Shown one piece after another: positions 15,192-23,299 of a DNA stretch of 64,000 bases (position 1 is the stretch's first letter; each line of letters starts with the position of its first letter). The stretch lies in NCBI GenBank assembly GCA_030529505.1, contig JAUMWT010000006.1, forward strand, positions 34,812 through 98,811. The letters run 5' to 3'. The notes below the pieces were generated by a model, which was not told where the DNA came from, did no database searches, and saw only the letters and a list, made by a program, of their open reading frames with translations. The DNA is from Allobrachymonas sp. (GTDB taxonomy: Bacteria; Pseudomonadota; Gammaproteobacteria; Burkholderiales; Burkholderiaceae_C). The translations under genes and the position numbers were made by a program.

Positions 15192-16408
15192 GCCCTGCGG
15201 GGCAGGGTCAATACATTGGGCTGGGTGCAGTTTTCCACGTAATCCCCCCACCACTGCATCAGATCGGTGCGCTGCTTGATGTACTGGGCATGGTTGTAGG
15301 CGGCGGCTACCTTGTCCTTGTCTTTGTGCGAAAGCTGCGCCTCGATGTGGGCCTTGGCAAAGCCGTTTTCATGCATCACGGTAGAGGCAATGCCCCTGAA
15401 TCCGTGCCCCGTCATGATGCCCTTGTAGCCCATGCGGTACAGGGCTTGCAGCATGGTGCCGTTGCTCATGTGGCGGGTGCGGCTGCGCGCGCTGTGGAAC
15501 ACATGCTCATGCTGGCCGTTGATGGCCTTGAGCTTGCGAAATGCCTCCAGCGCCTGCCGAGAAAGGGGCACCACATGGGGTCGGGGCATCTTCATGCGCT
15601 CTGCGGGGATCACCCATAGCGCCTTGCCAAAATCGATCTCGCTCCAAGGCGTTTGCAGCAGTTCGCTGGTGCGCACAAAGGTTAGGCACAGCAGCTGCAA
15701 GGCGTAGCTGGTTTGCCACTCTCCCCGGCCTTCGTAGGCGTAGATGGCACGCAGCAGGTCTGGCAGCTGGGCTTCGCTCACCCGAGCATGGTTCTTCACC
15801 TTGTGGGCGGGCAGGATGTCTGCGGGCCTGATTTCAGCCGCAGGGTTTCTTTGCGCCATGCAGTGGCCAATGGCGTAGCGGAAGATCTGGTTGCAGCTGT
15901 TGAGCACCCGCTCTGCCGTATCGCGTGCGCCACGCGCATTGATGGCCTTGACGATCATCACCAGCATGGCCGGGGTGACTTCATCAATGGGTAGTCTGCC
16001 AATGCTGGGGAATACGTCCCTTTGCAGCCGCATCCACTTGGTTTGCGCCGTGGTGCTGGCTTTGCCCTCCTTCCATTGCGCATGCCAGCGGGCGGCCACC
16101 GCTTCAAAGCTGTTTTCATGCGCGGCCATGGCGGTCAGCTTTTCAGCCCTGCGGTGCAGGCTGGGGTCTATCCCTTGTGCCAGCAGATCGCGGGCCTTGT
16201 CTCTGCCCTTGCGGGCCTGTGCCAGAGATACCGCCGGGTAGATGCCCAGGGCCAGCGTCTTGCGCTTGCCAGCAAAGCGGTAGTCCATGCGCCAGTAGCG
16301 GCCAGCGGCTTTCACCAGCAGATACAGCCCGCCCGTGTCATAGAGCTTGTCTCCAGCGGGCTTGCCGCTGTGTCTGGTGTTCTTGGCTGCGGTATCTGTC
16401 AGTGCCAT
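15188..16408 (-). CDS. int: Tyrosine integrase (P4-type, DUF4102 N-terminus)
   Basis: 406-residue site-specific recombinase. The N-terminal DUF4102 arm-binding domain is marked by AGDKLYDTGGLYLLVKAAGR and YRFAGKRKTLALGIYPAVSL. The SAM-like core-binding domain follows at roughly 90-190. The catalytic domain has Arg (FVRTSELLQTPW), HxxR (TGHGFRGIAS) and the Tyr nucleophile in AAYNHAQY. It starts at ATG 16408. The gene lies beside tRNA-Thr, its likely target, with arm-site repeats just upstream. Confidence 0.95.
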   Translation of the reverse strand: MALTDTAAKNTRHSGKPAGDKLYDTGGLYLLVKAAGRYWRMDYRFAGKRKTLALGIYPAVSLAQARKGRDKARDLLAQGIDPSLHRRAEKLTAMAAHENSFEAVAARWHAQWKEGKASTTAQTKWMRLQRDVFPSIGRLPIDEVTPAMLVMIVKAINARGARDTAERVLNSCNQIFRYAIGHCMAQRNPAAEIRPADILPAHKVKNHARVSEAQLPDLLRAIYAYEGRGEWQTSYALQLLCLTFVRTSELLQTPWSEIDFGKALWVIPAERMKMPRPHVVPLSRQALEAFRKLKAINGQHEHVFHSARSRTRHMSNGTMLQALYRMGYKGIMTGHGFRGIASTVMHENGFAKAHIEAQLSHKDKDKVAAAYNHAQYIKQRTDLMQWWGDYVENCTQPNVLTLPRRA

Positions 16409-16418
16409 ATAGCCCCCG

Positions 16419-16481
16419 TGACGGTATCTGGCGGTACTCTCTCCAAAAAGTACCGTCAAAAATACCGTCAGATTGACGGTA
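16419..16481. promoter_or_regulatory. Integrase arm-type repeats, right end
   Basis: Five copies of an octamer TACCGYCA or its complement: TGACGGTA (16419-16426), TGGCGGTA (16429-16436), TACCGTCA (16451-16458 and 16463-16470) and TGACGGTA (16474-16481). The 16451 pair repeats the left-end cluster exactly over 17 bases. They overlap the integrase promoter region, so integrase autoregulation is also possible. Confidence 0.6.
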
Positions 16482-16517
16482 TCTCGTTGCGATCTATCGG
16501 ACTATACCGGACAACAA

Positions 16518-16550
16518 AAAGCCCGCGATGCTAGGAAACATGCGGGCTTT
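16518..16550. terminator. Intrinsic terminator between integrase and tRNA-Thr
   Basis: AAAGCCCGC and GCGGGCTTT form a 9-bp stem with a 15-base loop. A-rich sequence on one side and T-rich on the other make it usable in either direction. It would end the tRNA-Thr transcript (minus strand) before the integrase. Confidence 0.7.
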
Positions 16551-16582
16551 CGGACTTCTTTGTACTGCGTTGAAGTGTAATT

Positions 16583-16658
16583 TGGTGCCGGTTGTCGGAT
16601 TCGAACTGACGACCTACCGCTTACAAGGCGGGTGCTCTACCAGCTGAGCTAAACCGGC
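16583..16658 (-). tRNA. tRNA-Thr (anticodon UGU)
   Basis: 76 nt on the minus strand, from GCCGGTTTAGCTCAGCTGG to ...AACCGGCACCA. The D-arm TAGCTCAGCTGGTAGAGCA, anticodon loop CTTGTAA (anticodon TGT), T-loop GTTCGAATC and an encoded CCA tail are all intact, and the acceptor stem GCCGGTT/AACCGGC pairs fully. Its 3' end is the right attachment site of the integrated element. Confidence 0.97.
16589..16599 (+). other. Right attachment site in tRNA-Thr 3' end
   Basis: CGGTTGTCGGA, identical to 6509-6519. It covers the acceptor stem 3' strand and part of the T-arm of the tRNA (minus strand), the usual crossover zone for tRNA-targeting integrases. Confidence 0.6.
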
Positions 16659-16952
16659 GCAGGCGGCATTATAGGTCTTGTTTGGGCAATTTCGTGACCT
16701 TTGCGGCCAATGGCGCATTTTGTTGTGAGCGGGTAGGCAGCCAGTTTGGCGGGTGGCGTTTTGCGGATGGGGCCAAGCAGTCACTCTGCCTGTGTGGCCT
16801 GTCCCGTCGAACGGTTGGCGTGGTGATGGTCGAATGCGCTGGCAGGCTGATGCCAGCAGGATGCCTGTTGCGCACCTGTTTCCAATGGCGGGCGGTCGTT
16901 CTCAAAACATCGCCAACAGGGGGCAACAGGGGCAATAGGCAGCAATCTCCCA
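16659..16952. other. Intergenic stretch without recognised features
   Basis: 294 bp upstream of tRNA-Thr. It must contain the tRNA promoter, but I cannot point to a clear one. A local GGGGGCAACAGGGGCAATAG direct repeat (period 10) lies near 16918-16938. Confidence 0.3.
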
Positions 16953-17900
16953 TCACTTGCCGCTGCTCATGTTCACCAGGGGATTCACGCCACTGGGCAC
17001 CATCATCACATTGCCTGGCTTGCTGGCCACCGCGGTCATGGTGTCGCGGTAGATTTCGGCGAGGCGGATTTCTTTCACGGCGCCATTGAGCGATTCGCCG
17101 ATGATGCGGTTGGCTTCGGCAATGCTTTGGGCTTCCACAATGCGTTTTTCCGCCTCGGCCTTGGCAATTTCAACTTCCTTGCGTTTTTGCTCGATGATTT
17201 GATCGGCTTCTGCCTTGGCGCGGATGGCTTTCTCGATGGCCGGGTCGGTCGTCAGGTTGCGGATATTGACCGAGGTGACGATGAAAGCGTCGGGGTCAGA
17301 TGCGTCCAGCTCTTTTTGCAAGCGGCGTTGCACGTCTTCGGCCAGCTCGGCACGCTTGGTGTGCATGGTGGTGGCGTCCATCGTGGAAACGGCGGCGTAG
17401 CTCGCTTCGCGCGCGGCACGCAGTACGCGGCTGTAGCCCACCACGAAGTCCCGGGTGCCGGCTTCCACAATGTCGGAATGGCGCACCACATCCCCTTGGT
17501 ATTTGCTGTACAGCTTGGGGATGGCGGCCGGGTTGGTTTTGAAATAAATGTCGATGTCCAGATCGGCCATCGTGAGGTTATCGCGCGATTTGGGTTTGAG
17601 GTCGGTCATCTGAAAGCTCACCTCTTTGGCCGTGAATTCGCGCACGCGCCGCAAGCCTGCCATGTATAGCCCGGGCGTGATGGGCGTTTGATTCACCACG
17701 CCAAAGAGGGTGGAGACGCCCACATTGCCGGTGCTGATCTGACCCATGTTGAACAAGGCGATGAGCAGCAGTACGGCCGCGGCAACCCAGCGAAAGACCT
17801 TTTTCGTGCCGAACTTTTGGGGATTGATTGTTTCGAGCTTTTCGAGTTGCGTTTCGAGCGTTTTGCTTACGGGTGTTTTGCTCGCAGGCGTTTTGGTCAT
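16953..17900 (-). CDS. SPFH/Band-7 (prohibitin-family) membrane protein
   Basis: 315 residues. One transmembrane segment near residue 35 (WVAAAVLLLIALFNMG) is followed by a Band-7 domain (VGVSTLFGVVNQTPITPGLY, then TDLKPKSRDNLTMADLDIDI) and a long charged coiled coil (ADQIIEQKRKEVEIAKAEAE). Family proteins form membrane scaffolds and support quality control. ATG 17900 (MTKTPASKTP) was chosen; upstream in-frame codons give an unlikely hydrophilic extension. It stands alone, divergent from nothing close by and upstream of tRNA-Thr on the same strand. Confidence 0.88.
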   Translation of the reverse strand: MTKTPASKTPVSKTLETQLEKLETINPQKFGTKKVFRWVAAAVLLLIALFNMGQISTGNVGVSTLFGVVNQTPITPGLYMAGLRRVREFTAKEVSFQMTDLKPKSRDNLTMADLDIDIYFKTNPAAIPKLYSKYQGDVVRHSDIVEAGTRDFVVGYSRVLRAAREASYAAVSTMDATTMHTKRAELAEDVQRRLQKELDASDPDAFIVTSVNIRNLTTDPAIEKAIRAKAEADQIIEQKRKEVEIAKAEAEKRIVEAQSIAEANRIIGESLNGAVKEIRLAEIYRDTMTAVASKPGNVMMVPSGVNPLVNMSSGK

Positions 17901-18179
17901 GGCGGGTTTCCTTGCTTGAAAAGTGGTTCGGTTTTTCAGTCGATCGTTTGCCTTGCGTGGCACCGGATGCCAAGCATAGGGCAAGCAAGCCCCGCCACCG
18001 TGGGCCGCTTCCCGTTTTTGTTTTTCATGCCGGTCGGCGCTTGCTGGTAGTTTGCCGCTTGCGCCCAAGTCGGTGTGCGTGCCTGAACACAGCTGAGTGC
18101 ATGACTGGAGGCTTCGCCGGGTTTTCTACAGGGGCTTCTACAAGGTTTTTTGCCGGGTGCAGCCGTGTCAGCGGGTCTT

Positions 18180-21065
18180 TCAGTGTGCTTCTTCCCAGTT
18201 CTTGCCGATGCCTGTTTCAGCCAATAGCGGCACGCGCAGTTGGGCCACGCCAGCCATGATGCGCGGGATTTCGCTCTGCACCCAGGGCACCTCGGCCTCG
18301 GGCACTTCCAGCACCAGTTCGTCGTGCACCTGCATGATCATGCGCGTGGCGCGTTGTTCGGTTTGCAGCACACGCTGCACTTCAACCATGCTCATCTTGA
18401 TGAGGTCGGCCGCCGTGCCCTGCATGGGCGCGTTGATGGCGGCGCGCTCAGCGCCCGCGCGGCGCGGGCCGTTGGGGCTGTTGATGTCTGGCAGGTAAAG
18501 GCGGCGGCCAAACACGGTTTCCACGAACCCCTGTTCTTTGGCCTGCTGGCGCGTGTGTTCCATATAGGCCTGCACGCCCGGGTAGCGCTCGAAATAGCGT
18601 TGGATGTAGTTGCGCGCAGCGGTGTTGTCGATGCCCAGTGCCTTGGCCAGACCGAAGCTGCTCATGCCGTAGATCAGCCCGAAGTTGATGACCTTGGCGT
18701 AGCGGCGCTGCTCGCTGTTGACCTGATCGGGTGCCACGCCGAAGATTTCGGCCGCAGTGGCGCGGTGCACGTCCATGCCGGTTTCAAAAGCGTGGATCAG
18801 CGCGGGGTCTTGGCTGATGTGCGCCATGATGCGCAGCTCGATCTGGCTGTAGTCGGCACTGGCGATTTGGCAGCCGGGTGCGGCCACAAAGGCTTCGCGG
18901 ATACGGCGGCCCTCGGCCGTGCGGATGGGAATGTTTTGCAGATTGGGCTCGTTGCTGGCCAGCCGCCCTGTAACGGCCACGGCCTGGCTGTAATTGGTGT
19001 GCACGCGGCCGGTGGCGGGGTTGGTCATGCCGGGCAGCTTGTCGGTGTAGGTGTTTTTGAGTTTGGCCAGGCTGCGGTAGGCGAGGATGGCCTTGGGCAA
19101 GGCAAAGTCTTCGGCCAGTTTTTCAAGCACCTCTTCATCGGTGCTGGGCGCGCCGCTGGCGGTTTTTTTCACGACGGGCAGGCCCAGCTCGGTGAACAGG
19201 ATTTCGCCAATCTGCTTGGGCGAGCCCAGGTTGAAGGGCCGGCCGGCCAGGGTGTGGGCTTCTTGCTCCAGCGCCAGCATGCGCTTGCCCAGGTCGTTGC
19301 TCTGCACAGCGAGCTGCTGGGCGTCAATGGCAACGCCGTTGCGCTCGATTTGCAGCAGCACGGCGCTGGTGGCGATTTCCAGTTCGTAGATGCGCTGCAA
19401 GGCCGCGCTGGCCTGGATTTGCGGCCACAGGATGTGATGCACTTGCAGGCAGTAGTCGGCGTCTTCGCAGGCGTAGATGGTGGCTTGCTCTACTGGCACC
19501 TGGCTGAAGGGAATTTGATTGGCCCCCTTGCCGCACAGGTCTTCGTAGCTCAGCCCACTTTGGCCCAAGTAGCGTTGGGCCAGGCTTTCCAGACTGTGGG
19601 GCTTGTGGGCTTCGAGCACATAGCTTTGCAGCATGGTGTCGTGCACATAGCCTTGCACGGCAATGCCGTGGTTGGCAAACACGTGGCAATCGTATTTGAT
19701 GTGCTGGCCGAGCTTGGGTTTGCTGGCGTCTTCGAGCCAGGGGCGCAGTTTGTTCAGCACCTCTTGCAAAGGCAGCTGCTCGGGCGCATCGGCCCCATCG
19801 TGCGCCAAGGGGATGTAGGCGGCCTGGCTGGGCTCCACACACAGGCTGATGCCCACGATCTGTGCCTGCATGGCGTTGAGCGAAGTGGTTTCTGTATCAA
19901 TGGCCGTGAGCGGGGCTTGTGCGATGCGTGCCAGCCATTCGTCAAACGCTGCCCAGGTGGTGATGGCGCTGTACTGCGTGGGGATAGATGTGGGTGCAGT
20001 CACAGGCGCAGCGGCTGTTGCAGCATCGCTGGCTTGGGGCGTAGTGGCTGCTGTGCTTGCTGGGCTTTTGGCCTTGCTCGCGCCATTACTGTTGTTTGTG
20101 CTGTTTGCACTATTCGCGCCGTTCGCATCTTCGGCATCCAGTTTTTTCAGCAGGCTGTTGAACTGGTAGCGCTGGTAAAAGGCGCGCAGCGCCTCGCGTT
20201 GGGGCGCTTGCAGGGCCAGGTCGTCCAGCGCGGGCAGGTTGGCCACATGGCCGTTCAAATCGCAGTCGGTTTTGATGGTCACGAGCTGCCGCCCAGTGGG
20301 CAGCCAATCCAGCGCCTGGCGCAAGTTCTCGCCCGCTGCACCTTTGATGTTGGCGGCATCGGCCACCAGGGCGTCGAGCGATCCGTATTGCAGCAGCCAC
20401 TTGGCCGCCGTTTTTGGGCCCACCTTGTGCACGCCGGGGATGTTGTCGGTGGCGTCGCCCACCAGGGTTTGAAAGTCGATCATCAAGTTCGGCGGCACGC
20501 CGAATTCGTTTTGTACGCCCGCCACGTCGCGGCGCTTGCCGGTCATGGTGTCGATCACGGTGATGTGTGCATCCACCAGCTGGCTCAAGTCCTTGTCGCC
20601 GCTGGAGATGATGACCTCAACCCCTTGGCTGGCGGCCGTTTTGGCCAGGGTGCCGATCACGTCGTCGGCCTCTACCCCTTCAATGGCCAGCACCTTCCAG
20701 CCTTGCAGGCGCACCATGTCGTGAATAGGCTCGATCTGGCTGCGCAAATCGTCGGGCATGGGTGGGCGGTGGGCCTTGTAGTCGGCATACAGCGCGTTGC
20801 GAAAAGTGTCGCCTTTGGCATCGAATACGCAGGCCGCCCAGGTGGCTGAATAGTCGCGCGCCAGCGACTGCAGCATATTGACCATGATGCGCAGCGCCCC
20901 CGTAGGCTGGCGGCTGCCGTCGGGCAGCGTGATGCTCCAGTCGCCCCCGGCGTGAAAGGCGCGGTACAAATAGCTGGAGCCATCCACCAGCAGCAGGCGG
21001 GGATGGGCGTTTGGAACAGGGAGCTTGTCGTTGGAAGAGGTGTTGTGAGATTGCATGCACGGCAT
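18180..21065 (-). CDS. polA: DNA polymerase I
   Basis: 961 residues with all three domains. The 5'-3' nuclease comes first (LLLVDGSSYLYRAFHA, FDAKGDTFRNALYADYKAHR, EGVEADDVIGT). The proofreading 3'-5' exonuclease has an intact DTE (TAIDTETTSLNAMQ). The polymerase has motif A ADYSQIELRIMAHIS, motif B RRYAKVINFGLIYGMS and motif C QVHDELVLEV. A ~50-residue Asn/Ser/Ala/Thr-rich low-complexity linker (about 308-361) separates nuclease and exonuclease. It starts at 21065 or the ATG three codons later. Role: Okazaki fragment processing and gap repair. Confidence 0.97.
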   Translation of the reverse strand: MPCMQSHNTSSNDKLPVPNAHPRLLLVDGSSYLYRAFHAGGDWSITLPDGSRQPTGALRIMVNMLQSLARDYSATWAACVFDAKGDTFRNALYADYKAHRPPMPDDLRSQIEPIHDMVRLQGWKVLAIEGVEADDVIGTLAKTAASQGVEVIISSGDKDLSQLVDAHITVIDTMTGKRRDVAGVQNEFGVPPNLMIDFQTLVGDATDNIPGVHKVGPKTAAKWLLQYGSLDALVADAANIKGAAGENLRQALDWLPTGRQLVTIKTDCDLNGHVANLPALDDLALQAPQREALRAFYQRYQFNSLLKKLDAEDANGANSANSTNNSNGASKAKSPASTAATTPQASDAATAAAPVTAPTSIPTQYSAITTWAAFDEWLARIAQAPLTAIDTETTSLNAMQAQIVGISLCVEPSQAAYIPLAHDGADAPEQLPLQEVLNKLRPWLEDASKPKLGQHIKYDCHVFANHGIAVQGYVHDTMLQSYVLEAHKPHSLESLAQRYLGQSGLSYEDLCGKGANQIPFSQVPVEQATIYACEDADYCLQVHHILWPQIQASAALQRIYELEIATSAVLLQIERNGVAIDAQQLAVQSNDLGKRMLALEQEAHTLAGRPFNLGSPKQIGEILFTELGLPVVKKTASGAPSTDEEVLEKLAEDFALPKAILAYRSLAKLKNTYTDKLPGMTNPATGRVHTNYSQAVAVTGRLASNEPNLQNIPIRTAEGRRIREAFVAAPGCQIASADYSQIELRIMAHISQDPALIHAFETGMDVHRATAAEIFGVAPDQVNSEQRRYAKVINFGLIYGMSSFGLAKALGIDNTAARNYIQRYFERYPGVQAYMEHTRQQAKEQGFVETVFGRRLYLPDINSPNGPRRAGAERAAINAPMQGTAADLIKMSMVEVQRVLQTEQRATRMIMQVHDELVLEVPEAEVPWVQSEIPRIMAGVAQLRVPLLAETGIGKNWEEAH

Positions 21066-21120
21066 TGTGCCCGGATTCGGTTTTCATCACGGCTGGCCGG
21101 GCTGTTGTGGCTGGGTCTTG

Positions 21121-21296
21121 GAACCTGTTCACAATCCCCTCACGGTCGCTTGAAAATGGACGCGGGCGGTCTGCTGTGTTGCAAATCTTGTTCATAGCAC
21201 CACGGGCTATGCACTGCGCCATGCACCTTGATCGGCGCCTTGCATCCCATCCCGCTCTGTATCCAATCGCCTCGCGTTGAGATTTTGAACAGGCTC
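21121..21296 (-). repeat. MITE-like repeat, copy D
   Basis: 176 bp upstream of polA. The ends GAACCTGTTC and GAACAGGCTC are flanked by a perfect 3-bp duplication TTG (21118-21120 and 21297-21299). The orientation is the same as copies B and F. The interior is the best-preserved version of the consensus. Confidence 0.85.
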
Positions 21297-21456
21297 TTGC
21301 AGCTTTGGTGGGCAGGGTGTAACAGAGGGGTGAGTGTTGCGCAAATGCTCCCTGCAATCGCCTGCTGCCATCTACAATGCCAATGAACCTTGGCTGCCGG
21401 GCCCACATTGCACGCGATGGGGACTTGGCAAACGCTTTTGATAGAAAGCCACAGCT

Positions 21457-21810
21457 ATGAAAAACATCTTGAACCTTTCCATTTTGTCTGTGCTGTTGGG
21501 CCCTGCTGCGGTTTGGGCGCAAGCGGTGGCCGAAGCGCCTGCATCATCCGCTGCGCCAGCCGTGCAGCAGCCAGCCGCTATCGTGCCGAGCGAAGAGGGC
21601 CAAAAGGGCAAGCACAGCACACATATTCGCTACAGCGATTCGGGTAACACGGTGGAAGAGGTGCGCGAAGGCGCCGAGACGAAAAACATCCACGTCAAGC
21701 CCAACAATGCCGCGCCCCAGTACGACATCGTGCCCGATTCACGCAGCGGCCAGCCCGGCCACTATGGCAAGCAAGGCGGCAAGCGCATGTGGAAGGTGCT
21801 GAACTTTTAA
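21457..21810 (+). CDS. Small periplasmic protein, DUF2782-like
   Basis: 117 residues with a Sec signal peptide (NILNLSILSVLLGPAAVWAQ, probable cleavage after AWA/QA near residue 22), an Ala/Pro-rich linker, and a short beta-rich domain (IRYSDSGNTVEEVREGAETK). The NTVEEVREGAETKNIHVKP pattern resembles DUF2782 proteins, which sit beside polA and homoserine kinase in betaproteobacteria. Function unknown. The ATG at 21457 is the only sensible start for the signal peptide. Confidence 0.65.
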   Translation: MKNILNLSILSVLLGPAAVWAQAVAEAPASSAAPAVQQPAAIVPSEEGQKGKHSTHIRYSDSGNTVEEVREGAETKNIHVKPNNAAPQYDIVPDSRSGQPGHYGKQGGKRMWKVLNF

Positions 21811-21962
21811 GCACCTGCTGAGCCGTTTGAGGATGAAGACATGCGCCTTTCGGGGCGCATTCTTTTGCAGGCGGGGCAGACCGCTGTTGGCCTGAAGTTG
21901 CCTGCGCTCATATCTTGCGTTGCCGCGCCTGATGGGCGCGGCCCATTTTTCATGAACTGAAC

Positions 21963-22916
21963 ATGGCTGTATTCACCGAAGTGGCGCTGGCCGATGCGCG
22001 CGCCCTGTTTGCCCAACTGGATGTGGGCGATCTGCTGGAACTGCGCGGCATCAGCGGCGGCATTGAAAACACCAACTACTTCGCCACCACTGACCGGGGC
22101 GAATACGTGCTCACCCTGTTCGAGCGCTTGAGTCATGCCGAGCTGCCGTTTTATTTGCAGCTGATGCGGCATCTGGCGCAGCGCGGCATCCCCGTGCCGT
22201 TGCCGCAGGCCAATGCGGCGGGCGAAATCTTGTTCACCCTGTGCGGCAAGCCCGCGGCCGTGGTCAACAAACTGCGCGGGCAAAGCCAGTTGCAACCCAC
22301 GCCCAGCCACTGCGCCACATTGGGCGAGGTGCTGGCGCGCATGCACCTGGCCGGGCAGGACTTTGCCATGCAGCAGCCCAATCTGCGCGGCCTGCCGTGG
22401 TGGAATGCCACCGCGCCGCTGGTGTATCCGCACCTCAACGCCCAGCAGTTGCAGTTGCTGCAAAGCGAGTTGGCCTATCAGAACGAAGTGGCAGCAGGCC
22501 CAGCCTATGCCGCCTTGCCGCGCGGCCCGGTGCATGCCGACCTGTTTCGCGACAACGTGATGTTCGAGGGCGGAACGCTCACCGGCTGTTTCGACTTCTA
22601 CTTTGCGGGTGTGGACACCTGGTTGTTTGACCTGGGGGTGTGCCTGAACGATTGGGCCATCCATCCTGCCGATGGCAGGCACGATGCGGCGCGCGCGCAG
22701 GCCTTGCTGGATGCCTACCAATCGGTGCGCCCGCTCACGGACGTGGAGCGCGCCCTGCTGCCCGACATGGTGCGCGCGGCGGCGCTGCGCTTCTGGATCT
22801 CGCGCCTGTGGGACTTTTATTTGCCGCGCGAAGCCAGCATGTTGAAGCCACACGATCCCACGCATTTCGAACGCGTGCTGCAACAGCGCATCCAGAACCC
22901 GCTGCGCTGTGATTGA
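21963..22916 (+). CDS. thrB: Homoserine kinase (APH-fold type)
   Basis: 317 residues; phosphorylates homoserine in threonine biosynthesis. It is of the aminoglycoside-phosphotransferase-like ThrB class found in Burkholderiales rather than the GHMP class. Key segments are GISGGIENTNYFATT, EYVLTLFERL (Lys/ATP strand region), the catalytic loop GPVHADLFRDNVMFEG (HxDxxxxN) and the metal-binding CFDFYFAGVDTWLFDLG. The polA / small protein / thrB order supports the call. Confidence 0.93.
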   Translation: MAVFTEVALADARALFAQLDVGDLLELRGISGGIENTNYFATTDRGEYVLTLFERLSHAELPFYLQLMRHLAQRGIPVPLPQANAAGEILFTLCGKPAAVVNKLRGQSQLQPTPSHCATLGEVLARMHLAGQDFAMQQPNLRGLPWWNATAPLVYPHLNAQQLQLLQSELAYQNEVAAGPAYAALPRGPVHADLFRDNVMFEGGTLTGCFDFYFAGVDTWLFDLGVCLNDWAIHPADGRHDAARAQALLDAYQSVRPLTDVERALLPDMVRAAALRFWISRLWDFYLPREASMLKPHDPTHFERVLQQRIQNPLRCD

Positions 22917-23299
22917 TTCCGGCCTGGCAGCAGCCAGCCGGATTACGTGGAGGGCCTGCTGGTGGGGCGGCGCTTGGCGCGGCCGCCTTGGGGTTGCAAG
23001 ATGCCGAGTGCCGATGCCCAACACCGATGCCAAGCGCAAAGCTCAAGCACAGAGGTATGTGCGCGGTTGCTGGCAAACGTTTGCGTTGGCAGGGCAACGG
23101 GTGGGGGGTGATGGGCTTTCCAGAGAGCCTGCTTGTTGCAGCTGCTGCGCCCTCTTCGTGCCCTGCTTGTTGAGCCGCATTCGGTGCGCTGCACCCATGC
23201 GCAACTCACGCATCCGATTCCACGCATCCTATGCATGTGAACGGCCCAAGCAATTGAGCGGACATCAAAGCAGAGGCACGTAAGCCTTTGCCCCAGCTT
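22917..23299. other. Gene-free stretch between thrB and recJ
   Basis: 383 bp of convergent intergenic DNA. I see no gene, no clear terminator and no copy of the dispersed repeat. Confidence 0.4.

Larger units (their letters stand above)
6509..16599. mobile_element. Integrated satellite-like element in tRNA-Thr
   Basis: About 10.1 kb bounded by the direct repeat CGGTTGTCGGA (6509-6519 and 16589-16599); the right copy lies in the 3' end of an intact tRNA-Thr gene. A tyrosine integrase gene is next to the tRNA, and clusters of TACCGTCA repeats lie just inside both ends. Gene content: integrase, AlpA-like regulator, Ash/Icd-like locus, primase-helicase, SSB-like protein, coupled small unknown genes and two toxin-antitoxin pairs. 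No capsid, portal, terminase, tail, lysis or conjugation gene is seen. This fits a P4-like satellite or a small replicating integrative element. The MITE-like repeats common in the surrounding chromosome are absent inside, consistent with recent arrival. Confidence 0.8.

Noticed and set aside
6509-16599. Intact prophage
   Set aside because: No terminase, portal, capsid, tail or lysis gene is present, and 10 kb is too small.
18240-20849. 869-codon open frame antisense to polA
   Set aside because: Composition is that of an antisense shadow in GC-rich coding DNA (Gly/Val/His/Ala repeats, no domain); polA on the other strand has all motifs.
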